DNA of 12,500 bases from Baffinella frigidus (taxonomy: Eukaryota; Cryptophyceae; Cryptomonadales; Baffinellaceae), in assembly GCA_026770585.1 (NCBI GenBank), contig MU646614.1, forward strand, positions 337,369 through 349,868, in the 5' to 3' direction. Shown piece after piece: positions 1 to 6,314 of this stretch (position 1 is the first letter of the stretch; every line of letters starts with the position of its first letter). The notes beneath the pieces were generated by a model. That model made no database searches and was not told where the DNA came from. It saw only the letters and a list, made by a program, of their open reading frames with translations. The position numbers were made by a program, and so were the translations under genes.

Positions 1-238
1 CCCTGAACCCTGAACCCTAATCCCTGAACCCTGAACCCTGAATCCTGAACCCTGAACCCTGAACCCTGAATCCTGAACCCTGAAACCTAAACCCTATACC
101 CTAAACCCTAAGCCCTAAACCCCAAACCCTAACCCCAATCCCCACACCCCAAACCCCAAACCCCAAACCCCAAACCCCAAACCCCAAACCCCAAACCCCA
201 AACCCAAAACCCCAAACCCTAATCCCGAACCCCGAAAC
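1..238 (-). repeat. Degenerate telomeric array, C-strand orientation
   Basis: The block is made of 7-mers of the form CCCTGAA, CCCTAAA and CCCCAAA. The order drifts from CCCTGAA-rich at the left to CCCCAAA-rich at about 130-210. Read on the minus strand it is TTTAGGG/TTCAGGG/TTTGGGG. The C-rich strand at the left edge is the orientation expected for a left chromosome end or its subtelomere. The variants are in runs, which suggests decay plus local duplication. It is unlikely to be an active telomere tip, because an active tip should be homogeneous. Confidence 0.93.
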
Positions 239-310
239 GGGGATAGCAGACGAGGCTCGTGGGGGACTCCCTGCCAGTCACACCTACTCAGAAATTAATC
301 TCCATACAAG

Positions 311-420
311 AATTAATTAGTTGCTTTTGGCAACGAAAATTACTACACGATTTGCTCATAAAAGTAATAGTAAAGCGTTTGTGTAGTAAATTTCGTTGCA
401 CCAAAAGCAATTAATCAACA
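311..420. mobile_element. Foldback MITE, hairpin family A copy 1
   Basis: Imperfect inverted repeat: the left arm (311-355) pairs with the right arm (375-419). Both contain the core TTGCTTTTGG followed by CAACGAAA and TTACTACAC. The loop carries AGTAATAGTAAA at 363-374, which is shared with the foldbacks at 1078-1222 and (as AGCAGTAGTAAA) 8571-8838. No reading frame is present. The outer ends are uncertain and I could not fix a target duplication. Confidence 0.7.
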
Positions 421-457
421 CTTCTGTGGAACAGTCCCGCCTTAAATGCCTTGTCTC

Positions 458-476
458 TCCGCCCGAGGCGGGCCCG
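458..476. repeat. 19 bp GC-rich palindromic repeat, copy 1
   Basis: TCCGCCCGAGGCGGGCCCG occurs here and identically at 2106-2124, where it sits just left of a MITE. The inner CCGCC/GGCGG can form a short hairpin. Its role is unknown. Confidence 0.6.
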
Positions 477-555
477 TCCCAAGTGCGTCCTCGCAGTCCT
501 CTGAGGGGGTGCTCGTAACCTGAGGGCCATGCTGAGTCTTGTGGTTGGTTGGCAG

Positions 556-654
556 ACGTGGCTCTCGGGGGAGGACGTGCGGAAGTTCTCCCAGTTCCGC
601 TTCAAGAATGGGGAGGTGCCAGCCCGGCCGGCAGGCTTGTCGCCGCTAGGGAGA
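556..654 (+). pseudogene. Exon-like fragment with RFKNGEV motif
   Basis: I do not recognise the protein. From 556 the frame reads TWLSGEDVRKFSQFRFKNGE and continues VPARPAGLSPLG before entering a GA microsatellite. Nearly every codon ends in G or C, which is typical of a real coding piece and unlike the surrounding DNA. A possible 3' splice site (…TTGGCAG at 549-555) lies directly before it. The segment from GEDVRK to NGEV recurs, shortened, at 852-890, and its core recurs twice more at 992-1060. No start or complete domain is visible. It is most likely an exon remnant truncated by microsatellite growth. Confidence 0.4.
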
Positions 655-781
655 GAGAGAGAGGGAGAGAGAGCGAGAGAGGAGGGGTGAACGAGAGAGA
701 GAGAGACAGACAGACAGACAGAGAGAGAGAGGAGGGGTGAACGAGAGATAGAGAGAGAGAGAGACAGAGAGAGGAGGGGTG

Positions 782-836
<55 letters not shown>

Positions 837-846
837 GGGTGGACGA
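654..846 (+). repeat. GA-rich minisatellite with spaced GGAGGGGTGAACGAGAG units
   Basis: Runs of (GA)n are interrupted four times by GAGGAGGGGTG(A/G)ACGAGAG, at about 679, 729, 771 and 831. One unit holds a short (GACA)n run. Unit spacing varies with GA-run length, so the array probably grew by slippage within GA plus duplication of the whole unit. Serine/leucine-repeat reading frames on the minus strand are by-products of (GA)n. Confidence 0.9.
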
Positions 847-851
847 GAGGG

Positions 852-900
852 GAGGACGTGCGGAAGGTTCGCTTCAAGAACGGCGAGGTACCACCAACCC
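852..900 (+). pseudogene. Second copy of the RFKNGEV coding motif
   Basis: The frame reads EDVRKVRFKNGEVPPT. It matches 571-620 at nucleotide level except that about nine bases (the FSQ part) are missing. It begins right at the end of the GA minisatellite, as the first copy ends at its start. The minisatellite therefore looks inserted into, or expanded between, a duplicated coding segment. No start codon or longer domain is visible. Confidence 0.4.
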
Positions 901-967
901 TCACCAAATCGCGATTTCCGAGATTTTCCGACAAGTACTTTTACAGGTCATGTGTACCGAAATTGGC

Positions 968-1066
968 ACCTGTGGGTGTTGCAACATGTTTCGCTTCCAG
1001 AACGCCGAGGTCTCTACCTGTGGGTGTTGAAACATGTTTCGCTTCCAGAACGCCGAGGTCTCTACC
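968..1066 (+). repeat. 48 bp tandem duplication carrying RFQNAEV motif
   Basis: Two copies (968-1015 and 1016-1063) differ at one base (GTTGCAACA against GTTGAAACA). Each contains CGCTTCCAGAACGCCGAGGT, which encodes RFQNAEV in the same register as RFKNGEV upstream. The 48 bp period is a multiple of three, so every frame is preserved. One frame then hits TGA inside the first copy (…CGC-stop), so an intact gene is unlikely. Confidence 0.8.
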
Positions 1067-1077
1067 ACTTATCCACA

Positions 1078-1222
1078 TTTATCTCACACAATCTATTTAT
1101 TCAACTTCCCCACCAAATCGTCGACTTAGTATTTTAATTAGTAATAGTAAACAATAAGTTGACGATTTTGTGGGGGAGTTGACTTTCTCAAACCAATCAA
1201 TAAATAGATTGTGTGAGGTAAA
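1078..1222. mobile_element. Foldback MITE, hairpin family A copy 2
   Basis: A perfect 19 bp terminal inverted repeat, CTCACACAATCTATTTATT, lies at 1083-1101 and 1199-1217. An inner imperfect arm pairs CAACTTCCCCACCAAATCGTC (from 1102) with its complement at about 1154-1181. The right side has 17 extra bases at 1182-1198. The loop holds AGTAATAGTAAA at 1140-1151, identical to the loop motif at 363-374. It is non-coding. Confidence 0.8.
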
Positions 1223-1224
1223 CC

Positions 1225-1272
1225 TAGCACCAACCGATACCTATCTTCCCCTAATCTCCAAAAATCAAAAAT
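1225..1272 (+). repeat. 48 bp direct repeat, copy 1 of 2
   Basis: TAGCACC(A/C)ACCGATACC followed by TATCTTCCCCTAAT and CCAAAAATCAAAAAT recurs at 1453-1500 with about two substitutions. The copies are 180 bases apart. No function or element end could be assigned. Confidence 0.8.
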
Positions 1273-1289
1273 CATTGCAAGCCCCTCAC

Positions 1290-1344
1290 CCACGCAGCCG
1301 ACTTCGAAGGGATTTTGAATGACCCCTAAGTGATATGACCTAGG
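1290..1344 (-). repeat. 55 bp dispersed repeat, inverted relative to 2876-2930
   Basis: The reverse complement matches 2876-2930 at 50 of 55 positions by eye. It contains CTTAGGGGT and CAAAATCCCTTCGAAGTC. Shorter relatives of its CCCTTCG(A/T)AG…CTGTGTG part lie at about 1427-1450 and 2815-2843. It is a dispersed repeat of unknown class. Confidence 0.75.
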
Positions 1345-1452
1345 ACCCTACGGTAGGCAACCTGTAGGGACATAGGGGGGTTCCTACGAATAAGGTTAAC
1401 GGAAACTCGGGCTCCCAGCGCGCAAAATTCCCTTCGTAGCCCTCTGTGTCGT

Positions 1453-1500
1453 TAGCACCCACCGATACCTATCTTCCCCTAATTTCCAAAAATCAAAAAT
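1453..1500 (+). repeat. 48 bp direct repeat, copy 2 of 2
   Basis: Second copy of the segment at 1225-1272. It is preceded by a relative of the CCCTTCGTAG…CTGTGT repeat at 1427-1450. Confidence 0.8.
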
Positions 1501-1719
1501 TCGCCGACTGGTCCGGATTGGCCTCAGGGATTTGAGGGCAGAATTTGAGTGATGTGGCAGCCTGAATCGTCGAGACTCGTCTCGTGTTTTGAGGGATCCA
1601 TGCACAGTTGTTTATCTGGATGCACCCCAAATGTTTCTGGAAGCTTCAGTTTTATACTGAGTTTGAACCCTTCAGGGGTTACTCGGCATTAAGACACGCA
1701 CCGCCCTAGGGTCCCACCG
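1501..1719. other. No gene seen
   Basis: I see no convincing coding frame, RNA gene or strong inverted repeat here. The open frame crossing 1396-1605 on the minus strand has no recognisable domain and overlaps the direct repeat. Confidence 0.5.
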
Positions 1720-1839
1720 TACAGGGTTACCTCGCTCATAAGAAACCGCCCCCCCCCAGGATCACCGTAGGGCCCTAGGCCCAGGCCTACTGCAGGGTCC
1801 TGGGGGGAGGCACTTTCTTATGAGCGAGGTACCCCTGTA
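1720..1839. mobile_element. MITE family B, copy 1 (TA-CAGGGGTACCTCGC ends)
   Basis: The 120 bp element has ends TACAGGGTTACCTCGCTCAT and the matching complement finishing GGTACCCCTGTA. The arms continue as CATAAGAAACCGCCCCCC and its complement. The centre carries CGTAGGGCCCTAGG. TA flanks both ends, as in the other copies, so TA is the likely target duplication. The ends resemble those of TcMar/pogo-Tigger-type elements, whose TIRs often read CAGG..TACCTCG; that link is inference. No transposase is encoded. Confidence 0.9.
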
Positions 1840-1914
1840 GGGCCCTTACGGCTCGTCTCACCTCGCTTCCTCGCTCGTCATTGCGGGCGTGATTTAATTC
1901 AGCCCGCGTTTACC

Positions 1915-1990
1915 TGATTGATTTTATTAATTAATTAACCATTTACCGTTGATGAAATAACCAGTTAACGTTAATTAATCAACCAATTAA
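1915..1990. repeat. AT-rich imperfect palindrome
   Basis: GATT(G/T)ATTAATTAA-type arms at about 1917-1940 and 1962-1986 pair imperfectly around a loop of about 20 bases. It may be a decayed foldback element of family A type, but it lacks the AGTAATAGTAAA loop motif. Confidence 0.45.
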
Positions 1991-2105
1991 CTAACCCAGC
2001 GTTCCCACCTTCAGGTTCGGCGGCTGGTGCCCAACGATCCGAGCAGCCTTCCGGATCCCGTGCCCATCACTCTCCTCGTCTGAAGCGTTGCAGACTGACT
2101 TCTAC

Positions 2106-2124
2106 TCCGCCCGAGGCGGGCCCG
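2106..2124. repeat. 19 bp GC-rich palindromic repeat, copy 2
   Basis: Identical to 458-476. It ends two bases left of the family B MITE that starts at 2127. Confidence 0.6.
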
Positions 2125-2126
2125 GC

Positions 2127-2352
2127 TACAGGGGTACCTCGCTCATAAGAAACTGCCCCCCCCCCCTAGGGCCACCATAGGGCCCTAGAGAGGCATGGGC
2201 CTACTATCACTCAAGTGGCGAGGCGGTCAAAATTGACCGCCAAGAGGTCCTAGGCAGGTCGCAGGGCCCTACGGTAGGGCGTATGAGCCTACTGGGCACT
2301 TCCGGGATAGAGTCCTAGGATGGGGCGGTTTCTTATGAGCGAGGTACCCCTA
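2127..2352. mobile_element. MITE family B, copy 2, split by a family C MITE
   Basis: The left end is TACAGGGGTACCTCGCTCAT and the right end is CGGTTTCTTATGAGCGAGGTACCCC at about 2326-2350. Other family B copies are about 120 bp, while this one is about 226 bp because a 105 bp family C element sits at 2205-2309. Removing it with one TA restores GGCCTACTAGAGTCCTAGG, which matches the centre of other copies. The extreme right end (expected TGTA) is lost at the junction with a second family C element at 2351. Confidence 0.88.
2205..2309 (+). mobile_element. MITE family C, nested inside family B copy 2
   Basis: The element is 105 bp. It begins TATCACTCAAGTGGC and ends GGGCACTTCCGGGATA, diverged from the family ends TATCCCTTAAGTGGC. 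The interior has GGTCAAAATTGACC near the left and GGGCCCTACGGTAGGGCGTATGAGCCTAC. The TA at each side is the inferred target duplication. Family C has five clear copies in this window, and no copy has coding capacity. Confidence 0.88.
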
Positions 2353-2455
2353 TCCCTTAAGTGGCCAGTAGGCTCATACGCCCTACCGTAGGGCCCTAGG
2401 ACCTGCCTAGGACCTCTTGGCCGTCAAATTTGACGGCCTGGCCACTTAAGGGATA
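2351..2455 (-). mobile_element. MITE family C, copy 2
   Basis: Exactly 105 bp, from TATCCCTTAAGTGGCC to GGCCACTTAAGGGATA. The interior is in the opposite orientation to 2205-2309, with CGTCAAATTTGACG near its right end. It abuts, and has replaced the last bases of, the family B element on its left. Confidence 0.92.
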
Positions 2456-2540
2456 GGACTCCGTCCTCACATTGTTCGACTCTTGGCGCCTCCGCGCGGG
2501 AATCTCAGTTTCAGAGATGGGGGGGGGTACGTGATGGCAG

Positions 2541-2645
2541 AGGGTCCTTGAGGTCCTTTAGGTTCTTCGAGCTCCCAACATAGGCGGACACCGGAACTTG
2601 TTCTGTAGAAAGGCCATGCTTCCTTTCGGATCACATCAAGCCCAG
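2541..2645 (-). repeat. Dispersed ~100 bp repeat D, copy 1
   Basis: The reverse complement closely matches 10950-11050. A more diverged relative lies at 7664-7764. Read on the minus strand it is an open frame, GLDVIRKEAWPFYRTSSGVR followed by LCWELEEPKGPQGP. The frame stays open in the copy at 10950. I do not recognise a family and do not call it a gene: the copies have different flanks and no shared start or stop. Confidence 0.75.
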
Positions 2646-2647
2646 AG

Positions 2648-2769
2648 TACAGGGGTGCCTCGCTCATAAGAAACCGCCTCCTCCTAGGACCCTACAGTGG
2701 GACCATGCATAGGGTACTATGATGCTCCTGGGGGGGGGGGCGGTTTCTTATGAGCGAGGTACCCCTGTA
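2648..2769. mobile_element. MITE family B, copy 3
   Basis: The element is 122 bp. It starts TACAGGGGTGCCTCGCTCAT and ends GAGCGAGGTACCCCTGTA, with TA on both sides. The right arm has a run of eleven Gs at about 2730-2740 that pairs poorly with the interrupted C-run of the left arm. It lies directly against dispersed repeat D. Confidence 0.92.
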
Positions 2770-3050
2770 CACGTCGCAGCCGCTGCTTCCTCCAGTCGCG
2801 AATAATTGAATATCACGAAATCCCTTCGTAGCCCGCTGTGTGGTTCGTCGAATCCAACCCCATGAGGGGCGCACGCCTAGGTCTTATCGCTTAGGGGTTA
2901 TTCAAAATCCCTTCGAAGTCCGCTGTGTGGCATGGGCCGCGGAAGGGTGTGAGAACACACACGGGGAGTTGAGCGATGTATGGGTCAAAAAATATTTTGA
3001 GGTTCGTAAGAAAACGAGAGAAAAAAAATTGAGGTGCGTAATTAAGAAAA
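2770..3050. other. No gene; relatives of the 1290 repeat
   Basis: Apart from the dispersed repeat at 2876-2930 and a short relative at about 2815-2843, I see only A-rich unique sequence. The open frame starting near 2840 has no ATG and no recognisable domain. Confidence 0.5.
2876..2930 (+). repeat. 55 bp dispersed repeat, partner of 1290-1344
   Basis: Inverted partner of 1290-1344, about 91% identical by eye. It contains CTTAGGGGTTATTCAAAATC and CCCTTCGAAGTCCGCTGTG. Confidence 0.75.
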
Positions 3051-3267
3051 CAAAAAAACAGATAAACACACTTTTCTTCTGCGATCGACTTTACAAGTGA
3101 TTTCATCGCGGCCGAACGTTTCTCAGGTGGAAATAATTGACTTTCGATTGCGGGTTTTCCGTTTCTCGGGAATTGACGGCATTTGTACGAGATGTCGCCC
3201 GAAATTAGGCAGCCTGCGGCGCAAAAAAACAGATAAACACACTTGTGAAGTCAATCACAGAAGAAAA
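3051..3267. repeat. Paired direct and inverted repeats
   Basis: A 23 bp direct repeat beginning CAAAAAAACAGATAAACACA lies at 3051-3073 and 3222-3244. The bases directly after each copy are inverted relative to each other: TTTTCTTCTGCGATCGACTT at 3072 onward pairs with AAGTCAATCACAGAAGAAAA at 3248-3267, with a few mismatches. The result is a flipped segment joined to an unflipped one. This suggests template switching or a rearranged foldback element. Confidence 0.75.
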
Positions 3268-3270
3268 TGA

Positions 3271-3317
3271 TTCCCGCCGACTTGGAGCTGGATAGAACCG
3301 CTCCAAGTCGGCGGGAA
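3271..3317. repeat. Perfect 18 bp GC-rich stem-loop
   Basis: The arm TTCCCGCCGACTTGGAGC (3271-3288) and its exact complement (3300-3317) surround an 11-base loop TGGATAGAACC. The absence of any mismatch suggests recent formation or selection. The outer ends contain TTCCCGCC, which fits the E2F-type consensus, but a match of this length alone proves little. No run of Ts follows. Confidence 0.85.
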
Positions 3318-3343
3318 ACCATTCTAAAGACTATCATAGGTCC

Positions 3344-3402
3344 TACGAGCTCGTACGAGCCTCGTACGAAGCTTCGTGCGAGCCTCGTACGAAGCTTCGT
3401 AT
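3344..3402. repeat. Cluster of TACGAAGCTTCGTA palindromes
   Basis: The cluster contains TACGAGCTCGTACGAG and then two copies of TACGAAGCTTCGT(G/A) at 3365-3378 and 3388-3401, joined by CGAGCCTCG. Exact or one-off copies also lie at 4863-4876, 4970-4983, 5426-5439 and 11668-11681. See the findings. Confidence 0.8.
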
Positions 3403-3417
3403 CACGAAGCTTCCGAG

Positions 3418-3444
3418 TCTTGACTTATTGACTTATTGACTTTA
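3418..3444 (+). repeat. 9 bp tandem repeat TTGACTTAT
   Basis: About three units of TTGACTTAT sit side by side. This is a simple local repeat. Confidence 0.7.
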
Positions 3445-4085
3445 TTCGAAAGTGAATTGCACGGTGCAAGAATTGAGGCGAGATTAGGAAAAGATCTGGG
3501 AACTGCACCAAAGTTTTTCTATTCAAGAAACTGCCACTACCCATAATGGGGGATCCACCCAGGAGCAGTGCGCATTAGCGTCCTCCTACCTAGTTTTTCC
3601 CCCGCAAAGCACCCCGTTGCGTGGGGGCCCTGCCTAAGCCACACATAGTTGCCCCGTGCACCTCCTTTCGAGCGGATGGCGGGTGGGGCAAAAACATGTG
3701 GACCAGTCTCCTTACGATCTACGCAAGGAGATTGGAAAACCCCTCCACTACCTAGGCTCCCACGTTGCAGTGTGAGAAAAAGCCCTTCGATGGTGTCTAC
3801 CCCCACCCCAGGTCCCCTGTTTGGTCTCAGTCAGATCATAGACCACTGAGACCGCGCCCATCAAGCTGCAGAGCGACCCTAGGTATCCTCCTCGTAAGTT
3901 GCCGACTCATGTCCCTACCCGTGCGGTACTCAGGACAGCATCTTACAGGGGTATGAGGCACCGGTAGCCGCAAAGGCCCCGGCTCACCCCCCCCTACCTC
4001 CCTCGTTATTTCGTTATTTCGTTTTATTTAAACAGGATTGTCGGTGTCAGCCCGTGCCATTAGGTCCTTTATTGACCTTTAATAT
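3445..4085. other. No gene recognised
   Basis: The longest frame (minus strand, about 3537-3806) has no recognisable motif and ends GWIPHYG against its start region. A 9 bp hairpin GGTCTCAGT/ACTGAGACC is at 3823-3853. A short CGTTATTT tandem is at about 4007-4024. Base composition is more C-rich than the flanks. I see no splice-bounded coding stretch. Confidence 0.5.
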
Positions 4086-4128
4086 CTTACGGTACGAGCT
4101 CGTATTGCATCTTAGGGTGGGTAGACTG

Positions 4129-4378
4129 TATTTATCCTCTTGCCGGTTTGAAAAATAAAGTGTCCATCTATATTTCGGGCTCTCTGCGAAATTTCGCCCC
4201 TAATTTAGTATTTTTTGTCCTTTTTCAAATCTGAAAGCGCAGATCCTCGAGATTTGGCCGTCAGCTCCAGAATCTGCTAAAAAAAATCGAGCTGCGATGA
4301 AATCTTGAGATCTTTACTACAGGCCAAAAAATATGTTCTAAAGGGATTATTCATAAAACCGGCAAGAGGATAAGGATA
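4129..4378 (+). mobile_element. TIR element family E, copy 1
   Basis: About 250 bp, with inverted ends TATCCTCTTGCCGGTTT on the left (about 4133-4149) and AAACCGGCAAGAGGATA on the right (about 4356-4372). TA lies outside each end. An inverted, diverged second copy lies at 11386-11632 and keeps the same interior landmarks (GTCCATCTATATTTCGGG, CTCGAGATTTGGCCGTCAGC, AAAAAATATGTTCTAAAGGG). It is non-coding, so it is a MITE-like element. Confidence 0.9.
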
Positions 4379-4390
4379 CCACACGAGGCT

Positions 4391-4859
4391 ACGAAGGGGA
4401 ATGGCTCAAATTGACGGGTGTTTTTTAATTGAAGGGGTCTTTACCACACAAAACGAAACGACTGAATTCAAACCTGGTACAAAAAAACAATCTCACTATT
4501 AAGGTATGTACCGAAATTCATTTTTATATCTTAAAAGTGCTTTTGATGAGCAAATGGGGCAAATTCGGTCTTTACAACACATTTCCCGTTTACAATCACA
4601 TGTAGTGCTGACACAATTTGTGATTTCACCAGGGATTGTGTGGTAAAGACCCCTTCAATTAAAAAGCCGCCTTGGTCTGAGCAAATTTTGGCACGCCGCA
4701 GCTCGTCCCGAAGTTAATTATTTCAACTTTTGAAAACGGGAAAGATCTCAGCGTGATCTCAGCTTCAAAAGGACCTAAAGAAGTGGGGGTCAATTTTGAG
4801 CTCAAGGTGCAGTTCTTTGCCCCTATTTTGACCCGTCAATTCGTGCCAATCCCCTTCGT
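4391..4859. mobile_element. TIR element family F, interrupted by a nested element
   Basis: The terminal inverted repeats are 29 bp at 4391-4419 and 4831-4859, beginning ACGAAGGGGA and ending ATTGACGGGT, with three mismatches. The total is 469 bp, of which 244 bp is the element at 4422-4665 inserted just inside the left repeat. The uninterrupted element would be about 225 bp. The right TIR is immediately followed by a TACGAAGCTTCGTA palindrome. Confidence 0.85.
4422..4665. mobile_element. TIR element family G, nested, perfect 29 bp ends
   Basis: The left end TTTTTAATTGAAGGGGTCTT continuing into TACCACACA (4422-4450) is the exact complement of 4637-4665. It is 244 bp and non-coding. Perfect TIRs against the three mismatches of the surrounding family F element indicate that this is the younger insertion. 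The target duplication is not clear because both flanks run into T or A tracts. Confidence 0.9.
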
Positions 4860-4860
4860 T

Positions 4861-5000
4861 GATACGAAGCTTCGTATCCATGCGAACAGAATAGAACGAC
4901 ATTTAAAAAATTAGGTACGAACTTCATACAAGTACTTCGATTTACCGAGCTCGTACCGGTATCCATAGGTACGAAGCTTGGTACGTTGATTTTTAAAAAC
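4861..5000. repeat. Second cluster of short palindromes
   Basis: GATACGAAGCTTCGTATC (4861-4878), TACCGGTA (4954-4961), GAGCTC (about 4946-4951) and TACGAAGCTTGGTA (4970-4983) lie within 125 bases. More TACCGGTA sites follow at 5066-5073, 5442-5449 and 5592-5599. Confidence 0.75.
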
Positions 5001-5132
5001 AACATCTCTGTTGTCCCCCGACACACCTCGCGTGAGTCGTGACCCAGGGATATCTGATACGCAGATACCGGTATCCCCGACACACTTCTTGCGACCTCCC
5101 GCGTGACCTCTTCAGAGAACCAGTTTTTTTAT
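5001..5132. other. No gene; repeated ACACACCTCGCGTGA motif
   Basis: CGACACACCTCGCGTGA occurs at about 5020 and returns, altered, near 5080-5105 and at 5490-5503. This accounts for similar-looking minus-strand peptides in several frames. No gene is supported. Confidence 0.5.
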
Positions 5133-5205
5133 TGTCGATCTTTACAACTCTTTTTCTGCAAAAGCAGCCTTCTATTTCCCAGAGGGACGTGCAAGATTCG
5201 ACATG
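5133..5205 (+). repeat. Diverged duplication, copy 1
   Basis: GATCTTTACAACTC…GCAAAAGCAGCCTTCTATTTCC matches 5627-5705 (GATCTTTACGACAC…CAAAATCAGCCTTCTATTTCC) with indels. Copy 2 ends at the target site of the hAT-like element. Confidence 0.6.
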
Positions 5206-5624
5206 GCCCTCTTCAACGTCCCTGGCTTTGCGCCGAGATGAGGCATGCCACGCCAGGTCGTAACGACGGGTCGGAACGACATTTTGTATTCGGATCGGAC
5301 GTGGAAAGGACGAGGAGCTGCCTCTCACGTGGGACCGCACACTGATTTAGTACCACGAAACGAACCGTTGCGTCCTGAAATTCTCAGTAATGGCCTGCCG
5401 TGGCATGGAACCCGGGGGAGTATCCTACGAAGCTTCGTATGTACCGGTATCTGATATGAAGGAACCCTGCACTTCCCTGCACTTCCCTGCACACCTCGCG
5501 TGACTTCTGCCCGTCTCTGTGTGATGCGCCGTTGGGGATAATGTCGTGTCCCTCGTCCGCGTGTCCTTTTAAGAAGGTCACGTCGCAAACATACCGGTAC
5601 ATCGCGTTTAAGAGGGTCATGTTG
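5206..5624. other. No gene recognised; short tandem at 5463
   Basis: No frame here has a recognisable domain. CCTGCACTTC is repeated about three times at 5466-5492. A TACGAAGCTTCGTA palindrome is at 5426-5439, followed by TACCGGTA at 5442. Confidence 0.5.
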
Positions 5625-5626
5625 AT

Positions 5627-5704
5627 TGTATTACGATCTTTACGACACTGCTTTCCCCCAAAATCAGCCTTCTATTTCCTGCAGGGGACAAGAATCAACA
5701 TATG
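5627..5704 (+). repeat. Diverged duplication, copy 2
   Basis: Second copy of 5133-5205. It reaches the 8 bp target duplication AACATATG at 5697-5704. Confidence 0.55.
5697..5704 (+). repeat. 8 bp target-site duplication, left
   Basis: AACATATG directly precedes CAGGG at 5705. The same 8 bases, in the same orientation, directly follow CCCTG at 6551-6558. CATATG is palindromic, so the leading AA is what fixes the direct orientation. Confidence 0.75.
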
Positions 5705-5882
5705 CAGGGCTTGTCCGTCAAGTTTTTCGAGATTGACTTGACGCGCGTCAATATTCAGGTGTTTCAGATTCAATTGACTTGACTTGAGCAGGAGGAGAGG
5801 TCTCACTGGTGGAGATTGACTTGACGTTTGACGTTTGAGCACGAAATTGAACATTTTCAGGTTTGAAAATTTTCACCGGACG

Positions 5883-5990
5883 GGAGGTACTTCGCCCCCA
5901 CCCCCCCTAGGACCACCGTAGGGCCCTACGCATAGGCCTACTTTAGGGTCCTACGGTGAGGTGGTTTCTTATGAGCGAGGTACCCCTGTA
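5883..5990. mobile_element. MITE family B, copy 4, left end deleted
   Basis: The right end is intact: GGTTTCTTATGAGCGAGGTACCCCTGTA. The centre ACCACCGTAGGGCCCTACG is typical. The left end is reduced to about GGAGGTACTTCGCCCCCACC, having lost CTCGCTCATAAGAAA. It lies inside the hAT-like element and is therefore carried by it or inserted in it. Confidence 0.85.
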
Positions 5991-5993
5991 TGG

Positions 5994-6225
5994 CTACTGC
6001 TCCTGGCAGAGCCGTGCATGTAAATCAGGATGCTCCTCAGGATGCTCCTTCTTGTGGTGATCGACGATGCGGGACGTGCTGTAGGAATTGTTGAAGATGC
6101 TCAGCGTCAGCTCCATGTTGCACCTTGCTGATCCGGTCGGCGTGCTCCTCCTCCTCCTGCTCCTCCTCCTCCTCCCGCAGCTCCTCCTCCGAGTCTGACG
6201 ATTCGGCACCCGCAGCAGGGGGCAT
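5994..6225 (-). pseudogene. Acidic coiled-coil-like gene fragment, frame broken
   Basis: I do not recognise a family. From an ATG at 6225-6223 on the minus strand the frame reads MPPAAGAESSDSEEELREEE, then a further run of Glu, then HADRISKVQ. That is a strongly acidic, probably helical segment, and the frame closes with TGA at 6037-6039. Near 6136 a different frame looks more natural: NMELTLSIFNNSYSTSRIVD then HHKKEHPEEHPDLHARLCQEQ, stopping at 5994-5996, right beside the family B MITE. The change of frame means either a frameshift or a missed short intron. It lies wholly inside the hAT-like element, so it was probably captured from a host gene. Whether it is expressed is unknown. Confidence 0.45.
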
Positions 6226-6294
6226 TCTGCAGATTTTAGAATTTGTGACACGAGATCCTGCACTTTTACAAGGGAATTTTAAACGATTTTTTTG

Positions 6295-6314
6295 AAAAGT
6301 GCATATGCACTTTT
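6295..6314. repeat. 20 bp perfect palindrome
   Basis: AAAAGTGCATATGCACTTTT is a perfect 20-base palindrome inside the hAT-like element, near the right inner arm. Just after it, AAGATCTGGCA occurs twice (about 6352-6362 and 6370-6380). Confidence 0.85.

Noticed and set aside
602-934. Minus-strand frame with long Ser-Leu repeats
   Set aside because: It is the translation of the (GA)n minisatellite and is open only because of the repeat.
3271-3278. TTCCCGCC as an E2F promoter site
   Set aside because: A single 8-base match that forms part of a long hairpin arm, with no gene next to it.
3537-3806. Minus-strand 89-residue frame as a gene
   Set aside because: No recognisable motif, no coding-like codon bias and no supporting splice sites or repeats.
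3365-5439. TACGAAGCTTCGTA as lox-type recombination sites
   Set aside because: The palindrome has no 8 bp asymmetric spacer and no nearby recombinase gene. The partial likeness to a lox arm is too short.
4823-5620. Several overlapping frames with SREVCRG-like peptides
   Set aside because: The likeness comes from the repeated ACACACCTCGCGTGA motif read in different frames, with no domain or codon bias.
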